From the NCBI GenBank assembly GCA_020809705.1, contig CP085833.1:1798001-1862000 (forward strand): DNA of 64,000 bases, written 5' to 3'. A program made the position numbers and the translations under genes. This document shows positions 1 to 11,443 of this stretch, in pieces. The notes under the pieces are model-generated. The model was not told the origin of the DNA. It searched no databases and saw only the letters and a program-made list of their open reading frames with translations. Origin of the DNA: Calonectria ilicicola (Eukaryota > Ascomycota > Sordariomycetes > Hypocreales > Nectriaceae). Positions within the stretch are counted from its first letter, which is position 1. Every line of letters begins with the position of its first letter.

Positions 1-299
1 CCTGGGCCAACTTTATCCAAGGCATCGATGATTCCGCGAAAGTTGTCCGGATCAGAATAGTACAGTGTTTCCAATTTTGCGTCGTACCATGCAATAAGCC
101 ACCAATCTTTGCCAGTGGTGAACGCACCAGTATTGTATTCAACCTCCAGCTCACCTTTCCCATGAGACCCGTTGTGAATAATGGGCCACTGTTTCTGGTT
201 TTTGTAATTATTGCTGTACTTGTGCAACACACTGACGGCAACAATGGGATTGCCAGTTTCGTTCCGGACTGCAACGAGAGCAGTACGCTTAGTAGACAT
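1..299 (-). CDS. Partial protein, possibly an 'Up-regulated in Daf-2'-type fungal domain protein
   Basis: The 5' part of a gene reads leftward and is cut by the window edge. 99 codons are open from an ATG at 299 with no stop. The translation starts MSTKRTALVAVRNETGNPIV and has an aromatic core (residues DWWLIAWYDA near 65-75). From memory this pattern resembles small fungal proteins annotated as 'Up-regulated in Daf-2 domain', predicted beta-sandwich proteins of unknown function; I could not verify this. No signal peptide is seen. A TATAAAA-type box lies about 205 nt upstream of the ATG, which supports this start. The gene is confident; the family name is tentative. Confidence 0.6.
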   Translation of the reverse strand, partial: MSTKRTALVAVRNETGNPIVAVSVLHKYSNNYKNQKQWPIIHNGSHGKGELEVEYNTGAFTTGKDWWLIAWYDAKLETLYYSDPDNFRGIIDALDKVGP

Positions 300-501
300 G
301 TTGAAAGTGTGCGAATTTGTTAGATGCCTCTTTCTTTGGAAGTAGACTTTTGATGTTGCAGTTTCACTAAAACGATAATGCAAGGTTGAAGGCTGCTCAG
401 ACCTATGTCCGTAAGAGAAGAGTGAGGGTAGGTGGAAAAGTATTCAGGCCCTCCAAGTAGCCACTATTGACCTACCCTTCTTTAAGAGGCTACCTCTTCT
501 C

Positions 502-509
502 TTTTTATA
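502..509 (-). promoter_or_regulatory. TATA-like box of the gene at 1-299
   Basis: On the minus strand this reads TATAAAAA. It lies about 205 nt upstream of the ATG at 299, a usual place for a fungal TATA element with a 5' UTR of 150 nt or so. It is a motif match only. Confidence 0.35.
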
Positions 510-3500
510 TTCTAAGAAGAGTGAAATCCATGGCCATTTGCAAGTTCTTTGGGGGGCCATGTGGATGTCCACTAAAATGGTTGGGCGACGGTTGGCCTCC
601 ATAGGGGCACACCAGACTGTGTCGACCTGTTATGATGCATACATGGCCTCCCTTTAACGCCACATTTGAAGGCGCCCGCCCAAGTCCAAAATCCTACCGC
701 ATTAACAGGGTCTTGTTCCCAACATCCAGGTTTGAGCTATCGCATCATGTTCAAATTCCGCGCACAGGCGGGTGCGATAGCCTACTTTGTACGAGACAGG
801 CTGATTCATGGCTGGCTGGCTTTATGTACTTGCCTCAATTTGGGACAGACTATCGATATTCTTCCCCACAATTGAGGCTGGCTGAACAGGTTTGTATCAG
901 ATGGTACTTGGGGTGCGTCCTAGCTCCAATAGTGCGGCGATAGTGTCACTTGATAGCTCGGTCTGGAACGTGCTGCTACTGCATGAACTGTAGAGGAGGA
1001 ATTCGAGGAATGAGACACTGATATGGCGCCTGGTGCCCAGTGGAAAATGTATTATCCGATCCAGCCAGACATCTTCTCTAGCTCAACAAGCTTGATCAAT
1101 TGAGTGTACAAGGAGTCCCGTCCGCTGTCCCATCGGCAAACTAAGAAGGAGTGGATTAGGACTCGGGTCGATGACGACTTGGGAATCCTCGCTGGTATGT
1201 TATCCTCTTTTGGGGGTTTCCAAAACATGTTATTTGTGGGATGGCCCCAAGGTTCAGAGTCAGCCCCACGTGCTACATCTGAAGGCCTAGATGATACCGT
1301 CTAGTCCCCTAGATAAGACTCCATGTTCCTTTTATTATTAATCCCTCAACAGCCGCCATATTAATAATGGCCATGGGAAATTCTTTGATTTATTTATGAT
1401 GATACTCCTTCGATGATTTCCCTTTAACACCTTCCAAGACATGTCAAGAATGTTAATTCCGTTACCACACAAACTTCCATAGGATTGGCGCCATCCCTCG
1501 TTCCACAACAAACGATAAAATATCCCTGAGAAGATCAACGCAATTTCAATCCACATTGCTGATGAAATGGGCGGTATAGAGTCACCTTGTCGGTGCCAGG
1601 TTGTAGAATAGCTACATCCGCGTGATGCCCATGAAACGGAGACTCGATCGCGTGGCATTCATTTTCTTACAAGGCTTCTCTCTTTTTCCGCTTCTATAAT
1701 TTCCCAGTGAGCGGGTTTCCTCCATCTTTAATCAAGTTAGACAATAAAGTCATAGTCCACTGCCATTATGTGCACTTTCGACTGCTGGTCCTGGATTCTA
1801 TCTAGTTAGAGGCTTTTTTCTAACCGAGGTATTCATTATACATCTTCCCTTTTTAACTTGACTACTTTATTCGTAGAGGCTTCCACTACTAAATAACAGC
1901 CCATAGTACTAATACCTCTCAGTCAACACACCGCGGCCATCAGACCCAAACATGGCTGGTTCTACAGACTTCCTATTAAGCAGCATTGTTAAGCCCACAT
2001 CGTCACTGACAAACAGAGCGACTCGAATGCCACAGGTGGAGAACCGCAGCATGGGCAGTTACGTGTATCAAGATGAAAAAGAGCCCAATTCAATAAACCA
2101 GGGAAGTCCATTGGTCGCAGATACGAAAAGGAAGCGGGGGAAAAAAAGAAAGGTGCCACTACCATGATGAAACCCTCAGCCTCGTTGGCCGATAGTGCGT
2201 ACGCGTCCAAAGCGTCATCCAGACAGCTGGCATTCGCCAATCATAGACCTAAAAATACGACAGCAGCTCGTAATGGCGCAGTGCAATCCCAAACTGCGCA
2301 TGAAAAAAAGCCGCTGTCCACTTTTGGGGGGTGCAAAATGTGGTTGCCTAATGGGAAGCCAAATTCCCTCTTTTTTGACTTACACGGCTTGGCACTGCTG
2401 AATGCCAATCAGGGCAAGCGGGGAGGATATGAAGCCTCAAAAAGAAAAAAGGATAAAAAGAAGGGTCGATGTAGCAAGTTTCTGTGTGCCAATGATGACT
2501 AGATTCACTGATTCTGGAGTCTTCCATCGCTTTCAGAGGTCATCCTTCTTTCTTCTCCCACATCATCCCTGGCGCTGTCCTCTCTTCCCCTCCCAAGGTC
2601 TTGGCCAAAGCTGTAGCTCAAAAAGGCTCCACATCCAAATGGGCGAATCAGCATATATGTTACGAATCTATAGGGCTCGTCGACAGATTCGGCAGCAAGT
2701 CACAAGTGAACATCGCCGAGGGCCAATAGCTCTAGGTTCCTGGAGATACAGGCTTTCTTGTGCCAGGGATTTATGGCTAGCATCAAGAGTGTGACTACAC
2801 ATTTTGATGCATGGAACACGTGCAAGGCGTTACCTTACGCGTGAAGAACATTAGAAGTCGAGGAGTCAATAGTTCATTTGTCGGTAAGCTTCTTCGACTA
2901 TCCTTCATTATGTGCACGTTGTTTGACAGTGTGTAATAAAGAGTCACATGGATCAAGATCCTCTTTGTAATATCCACGTCAACAATCGAGCCATGGCTCC
3001 AGTAGGGCCATTCTCACTGATCCAGGAGTTTCACGATTAGCTGCCGTTACTGACATGTGGTGGCAAGTAAGCGCATTGGCTCGGAATCAAGCCGAAAGAA
3101 ATCCCCGATCCCTGCAACGATTATCCCGCGACATCAAGCTTGTTTTTACCCACGGAGAAGCAACATTACGGTTAACAGCACTTCTCTGCCGAAGGTTCAG
3201 GCGCTAGGACGCTGGCCGCAGCCGGGATGGTCTCCTAACTGCCAGGAGGACATCAAGACAGTGCACGCGGCAGACTATCGGTCCGATGGGTCCAAAAGTA
3301 CTTGCCTCTATTTGTAACCGAGCGCTCACCCGACATTAGAGAAGGGTTTTGGCCGCAGAGAGCAAGGACCGCCAAGGTCAACGTCTTCCCATTCAGTGGA
3401 GCCTCGGTTGAAGCATGATGATGGCAAGCGCGCTCTCTACACACTGGCAAGGCGGTATAGATTGATTTAGTGTACAAATTTAGCTTTCAATTCAATGAGA

Positions 3501-4801
3501 AAATCGGGGTGGTGCTCGTTTAAATATGTGCGACAAGTAACGGATGCAAGGCCTACCCTTGGAAACGCTGTGACTTGCTTATCAGAGAGGCCCCTTTACT
3601 GAGTGACTGACTGGGTAGACGGCTGCCTAATTGTATACAGTTCTTTACGGTCTTTCGGTATGTTAAAAATGCCCCGAACCCCCATCGCGGGACCATTGTT
3701 GTGTCAACTTCCCCAGAATCCATCCGCATCTCGATTCTCGTATAGAGCGAGCTGGCCAAGCTTTGGGCTTGTGGTGGGCTTGTGCAGGTGAAGCTTTCGG
3801 CCGAAGCCACTAACAACCGGGCCTTTCCTAATCAGGGCTATGAAAAATGAGTCATTCTGGCTCATCCTGATTCAACTTGAGGGGTGGTTCCACATTGCCC
3901 ACTTCGGGCGCTTCGGCCAGGCTAAGACCCGCAGCGTTTTGGAAGCGACCGTTTTCTAAACGGAGCTGAGGGGCCCGGGTAAAGTAGATAACTCGACATG
4001 GCCATCAGAAGTTGTCAAAATGATTCATTTTGACGGCGAATGAAGTATTTCGTGATCCTCCCGAAGGTGCCGCTGAACAGAACTCTCTCCGTAACATGTG
4101 TGAAAAATCCAGATGTTTATATTGCTATATAGAATCAGCCGGCTGGTCCAGATAGTCAATCCCAAATTCTCATGGAGTGAAGCAGCATCAAAGTCATCGT
4201 GAGATCTCCAATCACTAGTCATCCCATTGTAAGAGCCTATCTAGCCCCTTTCCCCACAAAACTAGTGTCAATGAAGAGAGAAACGGAATCCGACGACATC
4301 TCTATGAGTCGCATGAGCCGAAAAACAAGGAAGAGAACGACATCGTCTGAAAGACACATATCCAAACTTCTTGATTGCAAACGTAACTTGGTTGGTTTGA
4401 TTCACATGCTAACTGGCATGCATCTAAATATAGGTGCTCACTGATAAGACGCATACACCAACAACCCCAATCTCTTAGATTCGCTCAGATTATCACAGTC
4501 CATTGGCGCAAATGGCACCTTATCGTGCGTTTAACAATTATATTTAAATCAAAAACTAACAATAAAAAAAATACGCTGTACATAGCACTATGGAAGCCAT
4601 CACGTCCGTGTTCCAGCATGCTTCCAATACCAGCTTCACCAATTAGGCGACATGAGCTGAACCGTCTTAGGAAAGACAGCTAACAATGATGCAGTTTGAC
4701 TGAATATAGCGGGGAATCCCGTTCTTCTTCAATCCCAAAAGTTGACAAAAAAAGGTATGTGTTCAAAAGAGTTTTTTTCCACCCCGTCTTCATTTAATTC
4801 T
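510..4801. other. Gene-poor stretch, no convincing gene
   Basis: About 4.3 kb with only short open frames on both strands. None has a recognisable domain, a signal peptide, low-complexity coding bias, or splice-linked extensions that I could assemble. No terminal repeats, transposase or reverse-transcriptase motifs could be defended. It may contain degraded mobile DNA or long UTRs. Confidence 0.5.
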
Positions 4802-5678
4802 TCACTTCTTGACGAGCATCTCCCGCAACGCATCCACCTGTGCTTCACGGCGGGCGAGCTTCAGGCGCAAGTCGTCCCGCTCGCCCGTCATGTCGGCGAG
4901 GGCCTGTTCGAGCTCAGCGATGCGGTCGAGTCGCTTTTGCCGATACTTGCGAGCAGCCATGGTGTTGCGCTGGCGCTTGAGGTCCTTGGCCGCAGCTTCG
5001 TCTTCGGGAGAGTCTGCTTTGCGCTTGGTGCCTGCAGACGAGCTGCTACTGCTGTCGGGAGACTGGCCATTGATGTTGAGGGTGAAAGTGGAGAATCCGG
5101 ATGAGTTGGGGGCGTAAGAGGGTGAGTTTGTGGATCTTCTTGAGGTGGTGGTGGTAGTAGTGGTAGTGGGGGGGATGAGCAAATCGGCTCCTAGTGTGTC
5201 GGAATTGGCCTGGTCAAATGATAGATCCAAGTGGCTTGCGGCACCTTGAGAGAGGAAGTCCTCGTCAAGAGATAGAGAAAGTCCGGCGCTCAAGTCGAGC
5301 GGTGGTACAGGGTGATGGGTGACCATGTCGGGAATCATTACACCGTCACCAGAAAGGTCGATAGATGGGTCCAAAAGGCTCCCCTGAGTAAGCCAGGTAT
5401 CGTCAGTCTCGTTCAGGACGTTATCGGCCAAGAACAAGTCGGGCGAAACACTGGAGAAGTCAAGGGCGGGGGCACCAGATAAGTCGCATGCAAATTCGAA
5501 AGCGGGAGAGTGGTCGGAGAGGTTGTCAGGTTGTTGGGATGGAAGCAGGCTGAGAAGCCCCAGGGCATCTTGTTGACTACAACTATGGCGGCTCGACGAA
5601 GACGACCAGTTGGTTGGGCTGGTAGTAGAACATGCTGTTGCGGACGCACATGGCTGTTGCGGTGCACGTGTCGACCAT
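4802..5678 (-). CDS. bZIP transcription factor, GCN4-like, IDI-4/JlbA type
   Basis: A nuclear DNA-binding regulator. The C-terminus carries a classical basic region (KRQRNTMAARKYRQKR) followed directly by a leucine zipper with heptad leucines, ending ...REMLVKK. Upstream are an acidic/Ser-Thr-rich region and a Thr run near 5150-5175. The basic region resembles the fungal IDI-4/JlbA family (GCN4-related, linked to amino-acid starvation, autophagy and incompatibility) more than CPC1/CpcA, which has AARKSRERK. This is judged from memory. The frame is open from about 5730 to 4802 but its first in-frame ATG is only at 5338. A frame-consistent model starts at ATG 5678, splices a GTGCGT...CAG intron (5550-5649), and gives 258 aa. 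A non-AUG start or a 5' UTR intron is equally possible. The bZIP call is firm; the 5' end is not. Confidence 0.8.
5583..5678 (-). other. 31-codon ORF overlapping the bZIP 5' end (uORF or first exon)
   Basis: The first ATG downstream of the likely TATA box opens a 31-codon frame (start 5678, TAG at 5583-5585) in a different frame from the bZIP. It contains three ATG codons. If unspliced it is an upstream ORF that overlaps the long bZIP frame and would limit its translation, as known for GCN4/cpc-1 mRNAs. If spliced at GTGCGT (5644-5649), its first 29 nt become exon 1 of the bZIP gene. Confidence 0.45.
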
Positions 5679-5840
5679 TGATTCAGAGTAAGGGGGCGGC
5701 GGCCTCCCTTACGAGTGAGAGGCCGTGAAGGCTAAAAAAGGAAGGGAAGAAAGCGGGTGAGGGATCACGATGCTGTTGATCCGACGAGCTTGTTGGAGAG
5801 AAGAGAAAGGAAATGGGATGTGGCGAGAATTGCGGCGTGC

Positions 5841-5846
5841 TTTATA
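5841..5846 (-). promoter_or_regulatory. TATA box of the bZIP gene
   Basis: TATAAA on the minus strand, about 163 nt upstream of the ATG at 5678. It is followed by a CT-rich stretch typical of fungal transcription starts. Confidence 0.45.
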
Positions 5847-6500
5847 CGGGGATAACGGAGGGCGGAATGCAGGTGAGACGACGAGGACGCGCTCCGGTTG
5901 GGGGACCATGTCGGGGCCAGCGGGGCTAACCGAATGCGCACCGTCGATCGTAGCGGGGCGAGACCGAGACGCTAACTGGCACTAACTGCTGAGGCCCAAT
6001 CACGCAGTTTGTTACGGTGTCCTGTCCTCCCAGAGCCTGCACCGTCAGCCTCAACCAAACGGTGGCTGAAAGATCGACACTGACACAGCCAGCACAGCCA
6101 TGACTCAATCCCATCATGCAACACCACAATCTTGAACCAACCGTCACACTCGCATCGTGATACGACAATTGCTAGCACGGCATTCCCGACTCCGCTTGCT
6201 ATCTCCGCCCCGGCATGTCAGCGGCGTGCTGCAAAGGACCCGTCACGGCAGGGCGAAGCTTACAGCTAATACGTCAAGTTGAGACAAAAGTAAGATGGCA
6301 CTAAACTGCTTCAAGTTGAGCAATGCGATCCCAGTCCAAGATGCGAAAAAAGTTCAAGGTAAGATTAGAAATTATCTGTAAATGAATGCGAGGCCGCATA
6401 TTCTCTGAATATGCCGCAATCCTGAGCCATTGTCCATCATGACGTTCGGGCTTTTTTGTGGTTTTTTTTAGACATGGCTGTCATGTCGATTCATGCCCGT
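5847..6500. other. Intergenic: bZIP promoter and 3' end of the next gene
   Basis: No gene seen. The right part is AT-richer and should hold the 3' UTR of the small secreted protein, were its transcript to run leftward past 6501. The left part is the upstream region of the bZIP gene. Confidence 0.4.
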
Positions 6501-6788
6501 CTAGTTGGTCTGGCCCTCGACTTCCACCTCAATGACGTCTTCAGCCTCCACCTCGATTTCCAATGGGTTGGTCTCAACCTCGACTTCAACAGGACCTTTC
6601 TCTAGCTCGATCTCGTCAACCGGACTAGGCTCGCGCTTGTTGACAGATTTTCCGGCTGCGCCCAGGTACTCTGTTGGAACAGTCTCGACATCTCGGTTGG
6701 GACCCCCAACTGTGTTGTACTGAATTGCAACAGGGGCGGCGTAGGCCACGGCACTGAGGGCCAAAGCAATGAGGTATGAAGAACGCAT
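6501..6788 (-). CDS. Small acidic secreted protein
   Basis: A single-exon ORF of 95 aa from ATG 6788. The N-terminus MRSSYLIALALSAVAYAAPV is a clear signal peptide with an AYA-A type cleavage site near residue 18-19. A KR dibasic (Kex2-type) site follows near residue 50. The remainder is strongly acidic, with alternating Glu/Val runs (repeats of EVEVE/EIEVE) to the C-terminus. There are no cysteines, so it is not a typical disulfide effector. The in-frame frame extends upstream to 6914, but the residues before this ATG do not look like protein and would bury the signal peptide. The function is unknown; secretion and possible Kex2 processing are inferred. Confidence 0.65.
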   Translation of the reverse strand: MRSSYLIALALSAVAYAAPVAIQYNTVGGPNRDVETVPTEYLGAAGKSVNKREPSPVDEIELEKGPVEVEVETNPLEIEVEAEDVIEVEVEGQTN

Positions 6789-9700
6789 TGTGAATAATAA
6801 CGAGTGTGGTGCGTTTGTTGCGTAAACGAGTGTAAGGGAATTACTCCTGGAGTGTTGCGACTTTCTATTTTGCCCAGTTGTCAAAGTCAGAGACCCAACT
6901 CCTGTGCTTGACAAGAAATGGCCACCATGATATAGTCACGCGATCGACAAGTCTGCCAAGATCGTTGCAACACAGCAACAATCTTGGAATTGTGATCGCC
7001 ATGTCCTCTCCTCGCCAATGTCAAGCGACCCCCAATCACAGGCCTGGAAACGAATTAGGCAGCGCTAGTGACATGTGCCGTCTGTGTAGTTCATGGTGAT
7101 GCAGGTATGCGAAATGAGCGCCACCATTAAAAGCAAAACTGTTTGGCTGTTTGGCATTCAACTTGACAAGTTTCGCATTGTGATATGGTTGTTTTCGTCA
7201 TAAAGCTTGCTTAAAAAGATAGCAGGCCCTAGACTGTAGAAACTTCAAATAATAATTTAAGAAAAAAATTACAGGAACAAAACGCGAGGGGAGAAAAAAT
7301 AGTGTGCCCCTACCACACCTGTGATACGCAAATGTGCATCGGACCAGGGTCTAACAGCTAATAATATCAATACGCGTACTCATCAAACATACGAGTTTCT
7401 CTTGACGAGAACGGTGATGAATACAGAAATTGGGAATAATTCATGTGAGAGGAACCATTTACAATACCTTTTTTTTCTCCGGACTCTCATCAAGTAGCAG
7501 TAGAACCCATTTGAGCGACAGAAAATGATGTGGCTGAAACAAAATCCACAAGATACTAACATTTTGCTGCATCGCTGTAATCAACATCCCAGTGGTTTAA
7601 ATGAAGCAATGCCATAGTAATCACAATTATAACAAGAGAACTTGGGCTTACAATATAACCTTATGCTAGATCTTCCAGATGTCAAGTCAAACCTAGGTTA
7701 CATTGGGGGCTGAAATTTGCTTTGTGGGTCTTGAAGACAGAGATTTTGAACTATAGGGTAAGTTTATCAATGACCAAGTCAACGCAACATCAGGTCAAGG
7801 CATTAAATAATGCGTCTTTCATATGTAATTTCAATTCCAATAAGTAAATATTTATCGACTATTTTTTGGATTTTGAATATATTTTGATGAGTGAGAAAAT
7901 CGATCAGATATGAATGATGGCTCACACTCTCCGACAAGACCTCCACTGATTCTGGACTAGGCCACAATTACATCCTTTGACGAGTTTCCGCGGAACGTGT
8001 TCAGATTAATCTTGCTTTGCATTGCCTATCTTATCATTACTCGCTTATCAGAAATTGCAGGGATATTCGGCTACATCTACCGAGCCTCTGCTCTGTTTCC
8101 CGGATCCAAGGATTTTTGCATTTAACAGGGCACTGCCACGTGAGATCACTTTTGAGTTTCGTCCCAATCAACCGTAAGGGCGAGAAGCGACAACCGAAGC
8201 CCGAAGCCAGACCACATCCCCTGTATGTCCAAAGGGCGTAACTAATATAAAAACGACGCCCTACCTGCTTGCCTCGAGAGAAGTTTGTCGTTCAACTTGG
8301 TTGAGATCGAGTACCTCAGCCTAGTTCTATTATTAGAGCACCCATTGACATAGGTCAACATGTGCATCTGATGAGGGTTTAGCTTGTTTAGAAAAACTAA
8401 GGCGACCCGAAGGAGTGGTCGCTTGAGATGAATTAAGTTGAAACGTCACAGCCTACGCAAGTATGAGACTGTAGGATTTGTAGAAACGTCATGATTGTCA
8501 TGATTGTCATGAACCTATGAACCGGTTTGGCCGCGTCGCATCTATTTAGCTCGTCACCGACTCATGCACCCATAATACACAACGCAGCGAATGATAACGA
8601 TCAAAGCTGTAATATGGAACGGGTTGACGCGGCTCTAGGCATCAGCGCCATGTTTGATCATCCTTCTTGCTGAGTTGGCGAACCCATTATTGCCGAAACG
8701 CCGGATCTTCAGAAAATGCCTCCCTCACGGGATCATGAGAAGGTGGGGAGGGGGGAGCCTTTGACACCGACTTTTCTGCGAACTGAGGCTGTGCTCTTTT
8801 CCAATTATAGAAATAAAATAGAAGGCTGGATGGAAAGATGGAGGAGAGGAGCAACTCGCGTGGCTTTGGGGTGGCACTGCCTTGCAGGGCCTGATTTGAC
8901 TATTCCCTGGTAGGCGGGCAAGCTGGGGATTGGATGGTTTGAAGATGAAACAATGCACCCAGAAAGACTATTCCTCTTGGCAAGCACTAGTTAAATACAT
9001 GTATCTATACGAGCTTGCCGGAGGGCTGTCGACCACCCTGGGCGAGCTGGATGTAGGGTTGCGCGTCGGCAAAGCCACAACCGGGATCCACAAGCTTAAT
9101 CTGCAAAGGAACAGGAATCACACCCACAGTCTGAAAGCGAGCACACTAATGAATCCGAGGCCATCACATTGGCCACGAGACTACTGATCGACGTCCTTTG
9201 GCTAGTCGGCGCGGGGCCTGTCAGGCCAGGAGGGACTCTGAAACTCACTGCCCACTTTCCTCACTTCCCTGACTACGAACAACCTTTACATCAATTTATT
9301 GTAAAAATATGCCAACTTCAAAAGCTTAAGTGGTTCTTAAATTGGATTGGAGGAGGGGCCGGTGGGGGAGGGGCTCTGGTAGGTGGGTGCTTGTGCGAAA
9401 ATATCTTGATGTGGTGCCGTAGGTGTAAGAGGTAAATCGGTATTTGTTTTGACCCCGAACATCAATGTAAAAAAGAAAGAAAAAAAAATATGTAAAACAA
9501 TCGCTTACCGCAGACATTCTGAGATGGCCTCAATGCGAGAACTTGATCTTGTAGTAAGTCTGATGCATTGGACAAAGGTTCAAATCCTAGGTGCCATATG
9601 GGGGAGCAAGAACGCGTGAGGGCATCACCATGACCAATGCATACAGCCGCAATTCGACCCCCGGTAGCACCGGAAACCTTGCAACTTCCATCGGGCTGCA

Positions 9701-9930
9701 AGGTTATGGAATTCTTGCTCGGACTTTTAGAGTCCCTTGCAAATGCCGATGGCATCCAATGTGGCGGTGGTGATGTGATGGCCTGCTATCATGGGGGGAG
9801 ATGGAGCAATGAGTCGGACAATGAGAATCCAAAGTGCCGAGACTCATAGCCAAGAAATTAGATGTGCATTAATGTTGGAAATAATCTTTGGGGTGCCTGA
9901 GATAGGGCAATGATGGGCGAAGTTGTTGTG
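6789..9930. other. Long intergenic region, no gene supported
   Basis: About 3.1 kb. 7200-7900 is markedly AT-rich with A/T runs and many stops in all frames. 8488-8512 holds a short 9-bp tandem repeat. A GGTTCAAATCC box-B-like match near 9570 does not fold into a tRNA. The right end is the promoter of the Cap22-like gene. Confidence 0.5.
8489..8511. repeat. Short tandem repeat (TCATGATTG)n
   Basis: About 2.5 copies of a 9-bp unit in noncoding sequence. No function is suggested. Confidence 0.6.
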
Positions 9931-9937
9931 TATAAAT
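9931..9937 (+). promoter_or_regulatory. TATA box of the Cap22-like gene
   Basis: TATAAAT lies 152 nt upstream of the ATG at 10089, followed by a CA/TC-rich leader. Confidence 0.5.
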
Positions 9938-10088
9938 GTACGAGAACTTCCCCCAAGTTGATCAATATCATCATCATTACCATCAAAACAACCACATCCT
10001 CACTTGAGAAGGACTTCTTTTCCCAGGAACCACTCTGTCACATCAAAACATCCAACTCACTATCTCAAACATACCAACAGCATTCATC

Positions 10089-10838
10089 ATGTACTCCAAC
10101 AAGATCGCCCTTACCCTTGCTTCCCTCTTCCTCCTCGCTCGCGCCGACTTGACGCTTGACACCGACGATGTCCCTGCTCCCTGCACTTGGATCTGTAGAC
10201 CTATTGTTGAATTGACTCGTCAGTGCGAGACTGACCTCAATGGTGACAACAATGACAAGACCGAGGATAGTCTTGAGGCTCAGTGCATCTGCACTAGCAC
10301 TAGCTTTGCCGTCAAAGGCATCGCTGCTTCTTGTGCCGGCTGCATACATGTCAACAAAGACATCCGCAATGCCATTGACGGCGAGGATCACTATGACACC
10401 ACCGGTGAGTCTTCCTCACGCATGCTACCGGTAACATGACTTCTGCAAGGACGAGATCTAACAGATGGAGTAGATATTGATGACATTCTGAGAGCCTGTG
10501 GCTGGCCTCGTGCGTTCTGGAGCAACGACGACAGCAACACCAGCATCAGTTCTGTCACCGTCAAGGCCACTGCTGCCACGGCTTCTTCCCAATTGACCAC
10601 CAAGGCCACTGGTGTTGCCATCACCAGCACCACCACCAGCACCACCACTACTAACACCAGCGCCTCTCTCTCGGGCTCGTCCTCGAACAGTGACAGAGTC
10701 ACTGCTACTGCCACTCAGAGCAGCGGAACTTCCGCTGCTAGCGACAGCAGCTCCAGCCAGACCAACGCTGCTCCCGCCCTCGCTCCTTTCGGTGCTGCTG
10801 GTGCCGCCGTTGCCTTTGCCGGTCTCATGCTTGCTTAA
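10089..10838 (+). CDS. Cap22-like cysteine-rich GPI-anchored surface protein
   Basis: Two exons (10089-10404 and 10465-10838; 60-nt GTGAGT...CAG intron, branch-like ctaac) give 229 aa. It has a signal peptide (residues 1-19, ending ARA-D). A Cys-rich domain spans about 30-120 with the pattern CTWIC, RQC, QCIC, SCAGC and a closing LRACGW, as in Colletotrichum appressorium protein CAP22 and its relatives (from memory). A Ser/Thr-rich stalk follows. The hydrophobic tail (AAGAAVAFAGLMLA) preceded by small residues fits a GPI signal. It should sit on the plasma membrane or cell wall. The role in CAP22-like proteins is not established beyond expression in infection structures. Splicing restores the domain without gaps. 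Confidence 0.8.
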
Positions 10839-11443
10839 TGGGATTAATCTAGACAATTCCTCTACGTCATTGGTGGTGGTCGCGAGCCATAGTTTGCAAG
10901 AAATATTGGCCTATTTCATCGAGGTTTTGAATATGATCAAGAGACGAGCTTGTAATAAGGGGTCTATGAATCGGGGCCCACAGGCATAGGATTTGGTTTG
11001 GATAATGATGTTTGTTTTTTTCTTTTTCCTTTCGTTGCATCAAATACCCCTCCCGTCGCTACAGGATTTACGCTTTAGACTTAATTTATGAATGCATATG
11101 CACAAATTTGAGGCCTCATGTGATCATTCGTCTACCCATGTCCAAGTCTGTCTCTACGACAACTAGCCGCCCAAAAACGACGATCAATATTGGGGTTAAA
11201 ATTGCACCAAAATCCAAACATTCGTTTTATTTGGCAGTTGTTTACCCTACTTTAGGGGTAGCCACTCATGTGGTCAAGTAGGCTGCTACTCAAAATGCAG
11301 CCTAGAATATCTCTAGAGGAAGTATTGCTCTCCAATGTCTCAGAGATCCTCTTTCTAAGATAATTAAAATCCAAATATTGTAAAAATCATGACAGTCGTT
11401 CCCCATCATTATCGCGTGATTATTCCCGTCAAGGCCATGTCCT
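10839..11443. other. Intergenic, convergent 3' regions
   Basis: No gene seen. AT-rich, with T-runs at 11010-11040. It lies between the 3' ends of two convergent genes. Confidence 0.4.

Noticed and set aside
1338..1658. 106-codon minus frame with RQGDS..., considered as a reverse-transcriptase relic
   Set aside because: The match is to a few residues only; no YxDD or other RT block in order.
1952..2502. Overlapping short frames with a Lys/Arg-rich patch
   Set aside because: No start, splice or domain evidence; basic patches arise from A/G-rich sequence.
4742..5117. Plus-strand frames over the bZIP coding region
   Set aside because: Shadows of the basic-region/zipper codons; no independent features.
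9500..9605. tRNA-like box B (GGTTCAAATCC) with a 3' GGTGCCA
   Set aside because: No matching acceptor 5' strand, T-stem does not pair and no box A at the right distance.
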